Source of the DNA: Saccharofermentans sp.
GTDB lineage: Bacteria; Bacillota_A; Clostridia; Saccharofermentanales; Saccharofermentanaceae
Direction of reading: 5' to 3'
Assembly (NCBI GenBank): GCA_024692105.1
Contig: JAILMZ010000052.1
Span: 1-26,755 of the forward strand
DNA: 26,755 bases
Positions 6,797 through 14,777 of the stretch are shown here, piece after piece; positions within the stretch are counted from its first letter, which is position 1; the number at the start of each line of letters is the position of its first letter. The position numbers and the translations under genes were made by a program. The notes under the pieces were generated by a model, which made no database searches, was not told the DNA's origin, and was given only the letters and a program-made list of their open reading frames with translations.

Positions 6797-9385
6797 TTGG
6801 CTATGCAAATTTTGAGCGCTCTTTATAATTTGATCTTCGGACCGCTGGAGACGGTGTTCGAGATCATCTTTTCGATACTGAACAAAAACGTCCGCAGTGC
6901 GGGTGTATCCGTCATATTCTTAAGTCTGGCATTCAGCCTTATGGTGCTGCCTTTGTACAGGCGTGCCGACAGGATACAGGAGGAGACCCGCATCAAGGAA
7001 GAGAAGCTCCGTCCTGTCATAGACCACATCAAGAAGGTCTTCAAGGGCGACGAGCGTTTTATGATGCTCCAGACATATTACCGTCAGAACGACTACAGTC
7101 CTCTGAGCGTGCTTAAGAGCACCGTATCACTCCTTTTGCAGATCCCGTTCTTCCTTGCTGCATACAGGATGCTCTCAAACAACATGTATCTTACGGGTGC
7201 GGCTTTCGGTCCGATCGCGGATCTCGGAAAGCCGGACGGCCTCCTGGTCATCGGTGCTCTAACTATCAATGTCCTTCCGATCATCATGACGCTTATCAAT
7301 GTCGTATCCAGTGCCATCTATACGACCAAGCTCCCGCTGAAGTCCAAACTGCAGCTTTATGCAATGGCGGCGCTCTTCCTCATCCTTCTTTACAATTCGC
7401 CTTCGGGCATGGTCCTTTACTGGACATGCAATAACATATTCGCGCTCATTAAGAACATCGTACTCAAGTTCTTCCCGATAAAGGAGAAGGCAGAGGTTAG
7501 TGAGAAAACATTCACGGGAAAGCACAAGCTGCTGTTTGCCATGTCTTGTCTTGCAGCCGGTCTTTATACCGGATTATTCCTTCCGTCTTCAGTCATGAGC
7601 CTCGCTCCGCAGGAGTTCGTGAACATCTGCACGATGGGCAATCCCAATCTGTATCTCATCGATTCGGTCTGCCTGGGTCTCGGACTGTTCCTTCTCTGGC
7701 CGTCCGTTTTCTGTGCCATCGCATCTGATAAGGGAAGACGCGTTATGTCTTACGTCATGTTCATCATGGCATGCCTTCTCGTGGTCAATTCACAGCTTTT
7801 CAGCAACGGCTTCGGAACGATGAACAACGAGCTCGTCTATGATGCGGCTCCGGTATTCGTAACATCCGATATCATCATCAACCTGGTCGTCTGCGCTGCA
7901 GCAGGCGCTGCGGCTTTCCTTCTCGCGAGATTCGCCAGATCCGCAGCAGGCGCCGTCGCACTCTCCGCATCGCTCGTATTTGTTGTCATGGGCATCATAA
8001 ACACGGTGAAGATCAACGCGGGATACAAGACCGTACAGGCACAGTATTCGACGGAGATGCCGGAGTTTACTCTCTCGACCGAAGGCCAGAATGTAGTGAT
8101 AATAATGCTCGACCGTGCGATCGGTCCCATGGTGCCGTATATCTTTGCAGAGCACCCCGACCTTGAAGAGAAGTTCGACGGTTTTACTTACTACAGCAAT
8201 ACGGTGTCGTTCGGCGCATGGACGAATTTCGCGGTGCCGGCGCTTTACGGCGGATATGAATACACCCCGGACAAACTCAATGCCAGAGACGACGAGCTTC
8301 TGGTCGAGAAGCATGACGAAGCGCTTAAGGTGCTTCCGACGATCTTCTCTCAGAACGGCTTTGATTCCGTCATGATCAACCCGGCATACGCAGGATACAC
8401 ATGGTACCCGAGCCTCGGCATATTCGATGATATGGAAGGCGTTAAGGCTTACAACACTCTGTATAAGTATTCGAAGATAGATTTCGGAAAGACATACGAC
8501 AACGAGATCAAGCACAATCTCTTCTCGTATTCACTTTACAAGTCCGCTCCGGTCCTGCTCCAGAGTATCTTCTATGACAACGGCAATTATAATGAGACGA
8601 CACTCGTTGACATATCCGAGTCGTCGCAGATAATAACCGGACCTTCGACAGCATACGGCCACAACAAAGATTTTGAAGCGGAGTATTACGCTCTGCTGGG
8701 ACTTGAGTCGATGACCATAGTGGAAGACGGAAACGGCAACAACTTCATGTTTTTCTCATGCAAGTCCACGCACAATCCCGCGCTTCTCAGCGAGCCCGAT
8801 TACGTGCCTGCGGATTATGTCGACAACACGGCTTTCGATCAGGCAAACCTCGGCAGGTTCACTGTTGACGGCAAGACGATGCTCATGCTCGATTCGAATG
8901 ATTACGCACACTTCCAGATCAATACCGCTTCACTCTATGCTCTTGCGCAGTGGCTTGATTATCTGCGTGAGCAGGGCGTGTATGACAATACAAAGATAAT
9001 CGTAGTCGCAGACCACGGCTCAGGCCTCGGAGGATTCTCCGATCTGTTCCTGTCCGACTTCGAAGTCGGTGTTGATGCCGAGTGGTTCACGCCGCTGTTC
9101 ATGGTCAAGGATTTCGGCGCAGAAGGATTTACCACCTCGGACGAATTCATGACCAATGCGGATACGGCTTATATTGCATTGCAGGGAGTTATCGATGATC
9201 CGGTCAATCCTTACACGGGCAATCCGATCACAAATGACGATAAATACGGTAAGCTGCTTCTCTTCAGTTCCACGGAATGGGAAGTAGATAAGAATAATGG
9301 TACTACATATCTTCCGGGATATTGGTATTCTGTACATGATGATTTGTGGAATAAAGAAAATTGGACATACGAAGGAGCATGGTAA
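6797..9385 (+). CDS. YidC/Oxa1-like membrane domain fused to an extracellular alkaline-phosphatase/sulfatase-superfamily domain (paralog 2)
   Basis: This 862-residue paralog of the 2781-5411 product has the same three parts: YidC-like residues 1-230, extra membrane helices about 240-425, and a phosphotransferase-type domain about 430-862. Catalytic candidates are conserved: Asp439 (VIIMLDRAIGP), Thr476 (WTNFAVPALYGG), His659 (THNP) and Asp739-His740 (VADHG). The groove Arg of YidC is Ser here (LAFSLMVLPLY). The two C-terminal tails differ most. The start is uncertain: TTG 6797 lies 7 bases after AAGG, while ATG 6803 would be 13 bases away, so I prefer TTG. The stop codon directly abuts the ATG of the PEP mutase gene. 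It therefore heads the phosphonate operon and should act on its product. Function is inferred. Confidence 0.85.
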   Translation: MAMQILSALYNLIFGPLETVFEIIFSILNKNVRSAGVSVIFLSLAFSLMVLPLYRRADRIQEETRIKEEKLRPVIDHIKKVFKGDERFMMLQTYYRQNDYSPLSVLKSTVSLLLQIPFFLAAYRMLSNNMYLTGAAFGPIADLGKPDGLLVIGALTINVLPIIMTLINVVSSAIYTTKLPLKSKLQLYAMAALFLILLYNSPSGMVLYWTCNNIFALIKNIVLKFFPIKEKAEVSEKTFTGKHKLLFAMSCLAAGLYTGLFLPSSVMSLAPQEFVNICTMGNPNLYLIDSVCLGLGLFLLWPSVFCAIASDKGRRVMSYVMFIMACLLVVNSQLFSNGFGTMNNELVYDAAPVFVTSDIIINLVVCAAAGAAAFLLARFARSAAGAVALSASLVFVVMGIINTVKINAGYKTVQAQYSTEMPEFTLSTEGQNVVIIMLDRAIGPMVPYIFAEHPDLEEKFDGFTYYSNTVSFGAWTNFAVPALYGGYEYTPDKLNARDDELLVEKHDEALKVLPTIFSQNGFDSVMINPAYAGYTWYPSLGIFDDMEGVKAYNTLYKYSKIDFGKTYDNEIKHNLFSYSLYKSAPVLLQSIFYDNGNYNETTLVDISESSQIITGPSTAYGHNKDFEAEYYALLGLESMTIVEDGNGNNFMFFSCKSTHNPALLSEPDYVPADYVDNTAFDQANLGRFTVDGKTMLMLDSNDYAHFQINTASLYALAQWLDYLREQGVYDNTKIIVVADHGSGLGGFSDLFLSDFEVGVDAEWFTPLFMVKDFGAEGFTTSDEFMTNADTAYIALQGVIDDPVNPYTGNPITNDDKYGKLLLFSSTEWEVDKNNGTTYLPGYWYSVHDDLWNKENWTYEGAW

Positions 9386-11395
9386 ATGAAAGCACTAATC
9401 CTTAACTCAGGTCTCGGAAAGAGAATGGGAGATCTTACGAATGAGCATCCCAAATGCATGACGGAGCTTTCCATCGGAAAGACCATAGTCAGCAGACAGC
9501 TCGGTCAGCTTGTTGATGTCGGCATCACCGATATCGTTATGACGACCGGACCTTTTGCTGATGTTCTCAAGAACTACATCGCATCTGTCGATCTTCCGAT
9601 CAACATCACTTATGTTGCAAACCCGATCTACGACAAGACGAATTACATCTATTCGATCTACATGGCACGCGAATTGCTGCATGACGATATCCTTCTCATG
9701 CACGGAGATCTTGTTTTCGAGAACGCGGTGCTGGACGGCATCCTTGCACAGGAAGGTTCTGCCATGACAGTGTCATCAGCGGCACCGCTCCCCGAGAAGG
9801 ATTTCAAGGCCGTTATAGAAGACGGTAAGATCACAAAGGTCGGAGTGGAGTTCTTTGACAGCGCACTTGCCGCACAGCCCCTGTACAAGCTCACAAAGAG
9901 CGATTGGGAAGTATGGCTTGATGCCATCGTAAAATTCTGCGAAGAGGACAAGACTGACTGTTATGCGGAGAAGGCATTCAATGAAGTTTCTTCCGGCATG
10001 CAGCTCATGCCTTACGATGTCGGAGAGATGCTCTGCAGCGAAGTCGATAATCCCGAAGATCTGGAGACCGTTGCAGCAAATCTCGAGAAGATCAAGAATA
10101 CGACCGTTTATATCAGTTTCTCCACGGACATCCTGCACAGCGGACACCTTAAGATCATTCAGAGAGCAGTAAGGCTCGGCAAGGTCATTGCAGGTGTCAT
10201 GAGCGATGAGGCAGTTGCATCTTATAAGCGTTATCCTCTCGTTCCTTTCGAAGAGCGCTGCGCTATGTTCAAGTCCGTTAAGGGCGTATGGAAGGTAGTA
10301 GAGCAGGATTCACTCAGCTACAAGGATGTCATCGAGAAATATCACCCGGACATTGTCGTTCACGGCGACAACTGGCAGGAAGGCTTCCAGAAGCCCATCC
10401 GCGATGAAGTCATCGAACTTCTCGAAGCATACGGCGGCAGGCTCGTCGAGTTTCCGTATTCTTCCGACGCCAAGCTCAAAGAGGTGGACAACAGAGCAAG
10501 ACTTGAGCTCTCTCTGCCTGATAACAGACGCGGCAGATTAAGAAAGCTCATCGCCATGAAGGGCCTCGTCACCATGATGGAAGCTCACGACGGTATCAGC
10601 GGACTCATCGTAGAGAACACTGTTGTCAATGACGGCGGTGCATCCTACCAGTTCGACGGTATGTGGGTATCGTCGCTTTGCGATTCGACGGCAAAGGGTA
10701 AGCCGGACATCGAGCTTGTCGACATGACATCAAGGTTCAGGACGATAGACGATATTACGGAAGTCACGACAAAGCCGATCATCTTCGACGGAGATACCGG
10801 CGGACTTACAGAGCACTTCGTATACACGGTAAGATCACTCGAGAAGCTCGGCGTGTCAGCCGTCATCATCGAGGACAAGAAGGGTCTCAAGAAGAACTCT
10901 CTGTTCGGTACCGAAGTCGTCCAGACACAGGCTACGATAGAAGAGATGAGTGCCAAGATCGCTGCAGGCAAGAAGGCACAGAAGTCATCCGACTTCATGA
11001 TCATCGCAAGGATCGAGAGCCTTATCCTCGAGCAGGGAATGCAAGATGCACTTGAGAGAGCATTTGCTTTTGTTAAGGCAGGCGCTGACGGCATTATGAT
11101 CCACTCGAGAAGATCAGAACCCGATGAGATCATCGAGTTCATCAATAAGTTCAGAGCAGAAGATAAGATCACGCCTATCGTCATCGTTCCCACATCGTTC
11201 AACTCCGTTAAGGAAGACGAGTGGAAGAAGCTCGGCGTCAACGTGGTCATCTATGCGAACCAGCTCATGAGAGCGGAGGTTCCCGCGATGCAGCGTACTG
11301 CAGAGGAGATCCTTAAGAATCACCGTGCCCAGGAAGCTGACGAACACCTGATGGGATTCAAGCAGATCATCAGGCTCATTCCGGAGGAAATATGA
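9386..11395 (+). CDS. three-domain phosphoenolpyruvate mutase with LicC/PntC-like and Fom1-like nucleotidyltransferase domains
   Basis: PEP mutase converts phosphoenolpyruvate to phosphonopyruvate, the entry step of nearly all phosphonate biosynthesis. The C-terminal domain (about 375-669) carries the diagnostic EDKxGxKxNS motif as EDKKGLKKNS (496-505), which separates it from isocitrate-lyase relatives. The middle domain (about 237-365) is a cytidylyltransferase of the HxGH class (H251-S-G-H254, then SYKRYPLVPFEER). It resembles the domain joined to PEP mutase in Fom1, which makes CMP-HEP. The N-terminal domain (1-230) is a GT-A-type NTP transferase like LicC or PntC (SGLGKRMGDLTNEHPKCM, HGDLVFE). 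Having both nucleotidyltransferases on one chain is unusual. The gene abuts the YidC fusion and overlaps the reductase by 4 bases (ATGA). Confidence 0.93.
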   Translation: MKALILNSGLGKRMGDLTNEHPKCMTELSIGKTIVSRQLGQLVDVGITDIVMTTGPFADVLKNYIASVDLPINITYVANPIYDKTNYIYSIYMARELLHDDILLMHGDLVFENAVLDGILAQEGSAMTVSSAAPLPEKDFKAVIEDGKITKVGVEFFDSALAAQPLYKLTKSDWEVWLDAIVKFCEEDKTDCYAEKAFNEVSSGMQLMPYDVGEMLCSEVDNPEDLETVAANLEKIKNTTVYISFSTDILHSGHLKIIQRAVRLGKVIAGVMSDEAVASYKRYPLVPFEERCAMFKSVKGVWKVVEQDSLSYKDVIEKYHPDIVVHGDNWQEGFQKPIRDEVIELLEAYGGRLVEFPYSSDAKLKEVDNRARLELSLPDNRRGRLRKLIAMKGLVTMMEAHDGISGLIVENTVVNDGGASYQFDGMWVSSLCDSTAKGKPDIELVDMTSRFRTIDDITEVTTKPIIFDGDTGGLTEHFVYTVRSLEKLGVSAVIIEDKKGLKKNSLFGTEVVQTQATIEEMSAKIAAGKKAQKSSDFMIIARIESLILEQGMQDALERAFAFVKAGADGIMIHSRRSEPDEIIEFINKFRAEDKITPIVIVPTSFNSVKEDEWKKLGVNVVIYANQLMRAEVPAMQRTAEEILKNHRAQEADEHLMGFKQIIRLIPEEI

Positions 11396-12375
11396 GCGAA
11401 GTAATCAGAGACTACAACGAGTTTGCAAGGTGGCTGTCCGCGAGGGGCCTGAAGAGCCTTTTCGTGGTGTGCGGCAATTCATTTGCATCCATAGCACCGG
11501 GCAGATTCCTTGACTGTCTTGCGGCAGTCGGATTCAAGATAACCTACTTCAAGGATTTTACGCCCAACCCTGATCATTCGTCTGTAGTCAAAGGCATCGA
11601 AGCATTCAAGGCGAGCGGCGCCGACACTCTTGTCGGAGCAGGCGGCGGAAGCGCGATGGATGTCGCCAAGGCGATAAAGCTTGAAGGCGAACTAAAGGTG
11701 CCGTTTGCCGCCATACCCACCACTGCAGGAACGGGAAGCGAAGCAACGAGATTTGCCGTCATCTATGATAACGGCACAAAGACTTCGCTGACATCCGATT
11801 CGATGCTGCCCGACGTGGTCCTCATCGACCCTTCCGTTCTGGAAGGTCTTCCCGATTATCAGAAGAAGGCGACGATGTCTGACGCGCTCTGTCATGCAGT
11901 CGAATCCGCATGGTCCGCCGCCACCTGCGAAGAGAGCAGGAAGTTCTCTTACAGCGCGCTCGATAAGATCTTCGCAAATTACAAAGCATACCTCGAAGGC
12001 GACGATAAGACCTTCGGCATCATGATGGACGCCGCTTTTGAAGCAGGCGAGGCCATCAACATCACGAAAACGACAGGCGGCCATGCTTTGTGCTACAAAC
12101 TGACCACAAAGTACGGTCTTGCACACGGACATGCCGCTCTCCTGTGCGTTAATGCACTTTGGGATTTCATGGAAGGAAAGACGGACAATCTGGAGTTCCT
12201 GAAAGACTATAAAGAGAAGTTCAAGGAGTATTTCGATTATCTCGGCATGGCTAAGCCGGAGATCGCTGACGGCGATTACGATGTCCTGGCTGACAGCGTG
12301 AACCTCGACAGGCTCTCGAACAACCCAGTGGCGCTTACCCACGAAGACATAGTCACGATATACCATAACCTGTAA
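11392..12375 (+). CDS. iron-containing alcohol dehydrogenase, probable phosphonoacetaldehyde reductase
   Basis: This is a 327-residue group III metal-dependent alcohol dehydrogenase. The cofactor-binding loop is GGGS (84-87) with Asp90, followed by PTTAGTGSEAT. Metal ligands are Asp164 and His168 (DALCH), His231 (GGHALC) and His245 (LAHGHA). It is somewhat shorter than typical family members of about 380 residues. Its place between PEP mutase and phosphonopyruvate decarboxylase, overlapping the former by 4 bases, points to reduction of phosphonoacetaldehyde to 2-hydroxyethylphosphonate, as FomC and PhpC do. No aminotransferase is present to make aminoethylphosphonate instead. The family is certain; the substrate is inferred from context. 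Confidence 0.88.
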   Translation: MSEVIRDYNEFARWLSARGLKSLFVVCGNSFASIAPGRFLDCLAAVGFKITYFKDFTPNPDHSSVVKGIEAFKASGADTLVGAGGGSAMDVAKAIKLEGELKVPFAAIPTTAGTGSEATRFAVIYDNGTKTSLTSDSMLPDVVLIDPSVLEGLPDYQKKATMSDALCHAVESAWSAATCEESRKFSYSALDKIFANYKAYLEGDDKTFGIMMDAAFEAGEAINITKTTGGHALCYKLTTKYGLAHGHAALLCVNALWDFMEGKTDNLEFLKDYKEKFKEYFDYLGMAKPEIADGDYDVLADSVNLDRLSNNPVALTHEDIVTIYHNL

Positions 12376-12385
12376 GGAGACATAT

Positions 12386-13504
12386 ATGAAAGTTGAAAGA
12401 TTGATGGATATGTTAGGTGCGGACTTCTATACGGGAGTACCGGATTCTCAGCTCAAGGCTCTCTGCAATTGCCTGATGAGCAAGTACGGCATCGATCCGC
12501 ATCACCACATTATCGCTGCGAACGAAGGCAACTGCGCAGGTCTTGCCGCAGGCTATCACATGGCGACAGGAAAGGTACCTGTCGTATACATGCAAAATTC
12601 CGGCGAGGGCAACATCATCAACCCTCTGGCATCGCTTCTTAACGACAAGGTCTATGCGATCCCGGTGATCTTCATCATCGGCTGGAGAGGCGAGCCCGGC
12701 GTTCACGACGAGCCTCAGCATATCTATCAGGGAATGGTCACGACCAAACTCCTGGACGACATGGATGTCGCAAACTTCGTTATCGGTCCCGATACCACTG
12801 AGGAAGAGCTTTCCAAGGTCATCGATGAGTTCAACGGACTTCTTGCAAACGGCAAGCAGGTCGCATTCGTAGTTCGCAAGGGCGCTCTCGAATTTGACGG
12901 CAAGGTCGATTATAAGAACGAGTTCACGCTTAACCGCGAGTATGTGGTAGGACAGATCGCAAAAGCCGCAGGAGAAGATCCCATCGTATCCACGACGGGC
13001 AAGATCTCCAGAGAGCTCTTTGAATACCGTACCGCAGAAGGCATGAGCCACAAATATGACTTCCTTACCGTAGGTTCGATGGGTCACTGCTCCAGCATCG
13101 CGCTCGGCATTGCTCTTAACAGACCCGAGCTCAAGATATGGTGCATCGACGGTGACGGCGCTGCCCTCATGCACATGGGTGCCATGTCTGTCATCGGTGC
13201 GAACAAGCCCGCCAACATGGTCCACATCGTCATCAACAACACGGCTCATGAGACTGTCGGAGGAATGCCGACCGTAGCAGGTTCTTCAGACCTTCCCAAG
13301 ATCGCACTTTCCTGCGGTTATCCGAAGGCAGTCACGGTATCTGATGAAGACGGTCTCGGAAAAGCTCTTGCAGATGCCAAGGCTTCAGGCGAACTCACAT
13401 TCATTGAGATCAAGTGTCAGGTCGGAGCGAGAGCTGATCTCGGCAGACCGACGACAACGGCATTAGAGAACAAGAACAACTTTATGGAGTACATCAATGA
13501 TTAA
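12386..13504 (+). CDS. phosphonopyruvate decarboxylase
   Basis: This thiamine-diphosphate enzyme decarboxylates phosphonopyruvate to phosphonoacetaldehyde. The step pulls the unfavourable PEP mutase equilibrium forward. The N-terminal PYR domain has the catalytic Glu47 (AANEGNCAGLAAGYH). The C-terminal domain has the ThDP/Mg motif GDG (256-258, CIDGDGAALMHMG) ending at Asn284-Asn285 (IVINNTAHETVGG). At 372 residues it has the short two-domain length of the Ppd/Fom2/AepY group, without the middle domain of larger ThDP decarboxylases. An AAGGAG site precedes the ATG, 10 bases after the reductase stop. Its end overlaps the TagF-like gene by 8 bases. Identification is strong, with sulfopyruvate decarboxylase as a less likely alternative. 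Confidence 0.93.
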   Translation: MKVERLMDMLGADFYTGVPDSQLKALCNCLMSKYGIDPHHHIIAANEGNCAGLAAGYHMATGKVPVVYMQNSGEGNIINPLASLLNDKVYAIPVIFIIGWRGEPGVHDEPQHIYQGMVTTKLLDDMDVANFVIGPDTTEEELSKVIDEFNGLLANGKQVAFVVRKGALEFDGKVDYKNEFTLNREYVVGQIAKAAGEDPIVSTTGKISRELFEYRTAEGMSHKYDFLTVGSMGHCSSIALGIALNRPELKIWCIDGDGAALMHMGAMSVIGANKPANMVHIVINNTAHETVGGMPTVAGSSDLPKIALSCGYPKAVTVSDEDGLGKALADAKASGELTFIEIKCQVGARADLGRPTTTALENKNNFMEYIND

Positions 13505-14777
13505 TCAAGGCGTCAGTCTTTACATCGACCCGGGCACGGGATCAATGCTCTTTACGGTGCTGATAGGCATCCTGAGTGCTGCCGTCTATCTGGTCAGGAC
13601 ACTCATAATCAAGCTCAAATCCGGTGCCGGAAGAAAAGCTGACAAGAACAGGATACCTTTGGTCATCTACTCCGATTCAAAGCGTTATTGGAATACATTC
13701 GAACCCATCTGTGACGAGCTTGAGAAAAGGGAAGTCGATACCGTCTTCATGACATCTTCTCCCGATGATCCGGCTCTGTCCAAGGAATATAAACACATCA
13801 AGACCGAGTTCATAGGCGAGGGCAACAAGGCATTCACGAGACTTAACATGCTCAATGCTTCCCTTGTATTCTGCACCACGCCCGGACTCGACGTTCTCCA
13901 GTGGAAGCGTTCGAGATCGGTAGATTACTACGTTCACATCATGCATGCTCCGAGAGATGCCGCTTCCTACAGGATGTTCGAGTTAGACTACTTTGATGCG
14001 ATATTGTTCTCCGGCCAGGTCCAGATCGACCAGATAAGAGAGCTCGAGAAACTGCGCTCGCTTCCCAAGAAGGAGCTTAAGATCGTCGGCATACCGTACA
14101 TGGACGAGATGATGAAGCGTGTCGAAAAGGCGGGTCCCGCACCCAAAACAGACAGCACCACGGTGCTCCTCGCACCTTCCTGGGGCGTTTCGAGCCTCCT
14201 CGTAAGATACGGCGAGACTATGATAAAGAACCTTCTGGATACCGGATACCACGTAATAATAAGACCTCACCCGCAGTCGTTCACGGCTGACAAGGAGGTC
14301 ATCGAACGCCTGATGGCTCAGTTCCCGGACAGTGACAAGCTTGAGTGGAACAGGGACAACGATAACTTTGAGGTCTTGAGACGCTCGGATATCATGATAT
14401 CTGACTTCTCCGGCGTCATGCTGGATTTCGCGTTTATATTCGACAAGCCGGTCATATATGCCGACATCGAATTCGACAAGGGACAGTACGACTACTACTT
14501 CCTCAAGGAAGAACCCTGGTCGCTTACGATGCTGCCTAAGATCGGAATGGGCCTTACCATCGAGAATGCGGGTAATGTAAAGGACCTCATCGAAGAGTGC
14601 CTTACAAACCCCAAGTTCAAGGAGACCAGGGCACAGGCCAGGGAAGAGATCTGGCAGTGCAGGGGTAACGGCGCAGTAAACACAGCAGACTACATAGTTG
14701 CTAAGTTAAAGCAGCTCGAACAGAAAAAAGAAGAAGAGATCAAGAATGCCGAAAGCAAAAAGAAAACCGGTAAATAA
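13497..14777 (+). CDS. TagF-like CDP-glycerol glycerophosphotransferase-family protein, membrane anchored (paralog 2)
   Basis: This 426-residue paralog of the 5405-6691 product shares the N-terminal SLYIDPGTGSMLFTVLIG segment and membrane helix. It also has RPHP (His258) and the donor-site region SDFSGVMLDFAFIFDKP. The first catalytic-type histidine is His150 in HAPRD, against HSAGD in the paralog, so the two may use different donors or acceptors. The C-terminus is a Lys/Glu-rich coiled tail. It starts inside the end of the decarboxylase gene, so it is made together with the phosphonate enzymes. It is the best candidate for the enzyme that transfers HEP phosphonate from CMP-HEP to a membrane-linked acceptor. 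Family assignment is firm; the substrate is inferred. Confidence 0.85.
   Translation: MINQGVSLYIDPGTGSMLFTVLIGILSAAVYLVRTLIIKLKSGAGRKADKNRIPLVIYSDSKRYWNTFEPICDELEKREVDTVFMTSSPDDPALSKEYKHIKTEFIGEGNKAFTRLNMLNASLVFCTTPGLDVLQWKRSRSVDYYVHIMHAPRDAASYRMFELDYFDAILFSGQVQIDQIRELEKLRSLPKKELKIVGIPYMDEMMKRVEKAGPAPKTDSTTVLLAPSWGVSSLLVRYGETMIKNLLDTGYHVIIRPHPQSFTADKEVIERLMAQFPDSDKLEWNRDNDNFEVLRRSDIMISDFSGVMLDFAFIFDKPVIYADIEFDKGQYDYYFLKEEPWSLTMLPKIGMGLTIENAGNVKDLIEECLTNPKFKETRAQAREEIWQCRGNGAVNTADYIVAKLKQLEQKKEEEIKNAESKKKTGK

Noticed and set aside
7790..8515. 241-codon minus-strand frame within the second YidC fusion
   Set aside because: Overlaps the catalytic region of the fusion protein, is Arg/Val/Cys-rich without motifs, and is an antisense shadow.
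12413..13249. 278-codon minus-strand frame opposite the phosphonopyruvate decarboxylase
   Set aside because: Shadow of a gene with intact ThDP motifs; its composition is that of an antisense translation.
11392..13504. Aminoethylphosphonate pathway as the product of the phosphonate genes
   Set aside because: No aminotransferase is present in the window, and the reductase in the operon points to hydroxyethylphosphonate instead. A transaminase elsewhere in the genome cannot be excluded.
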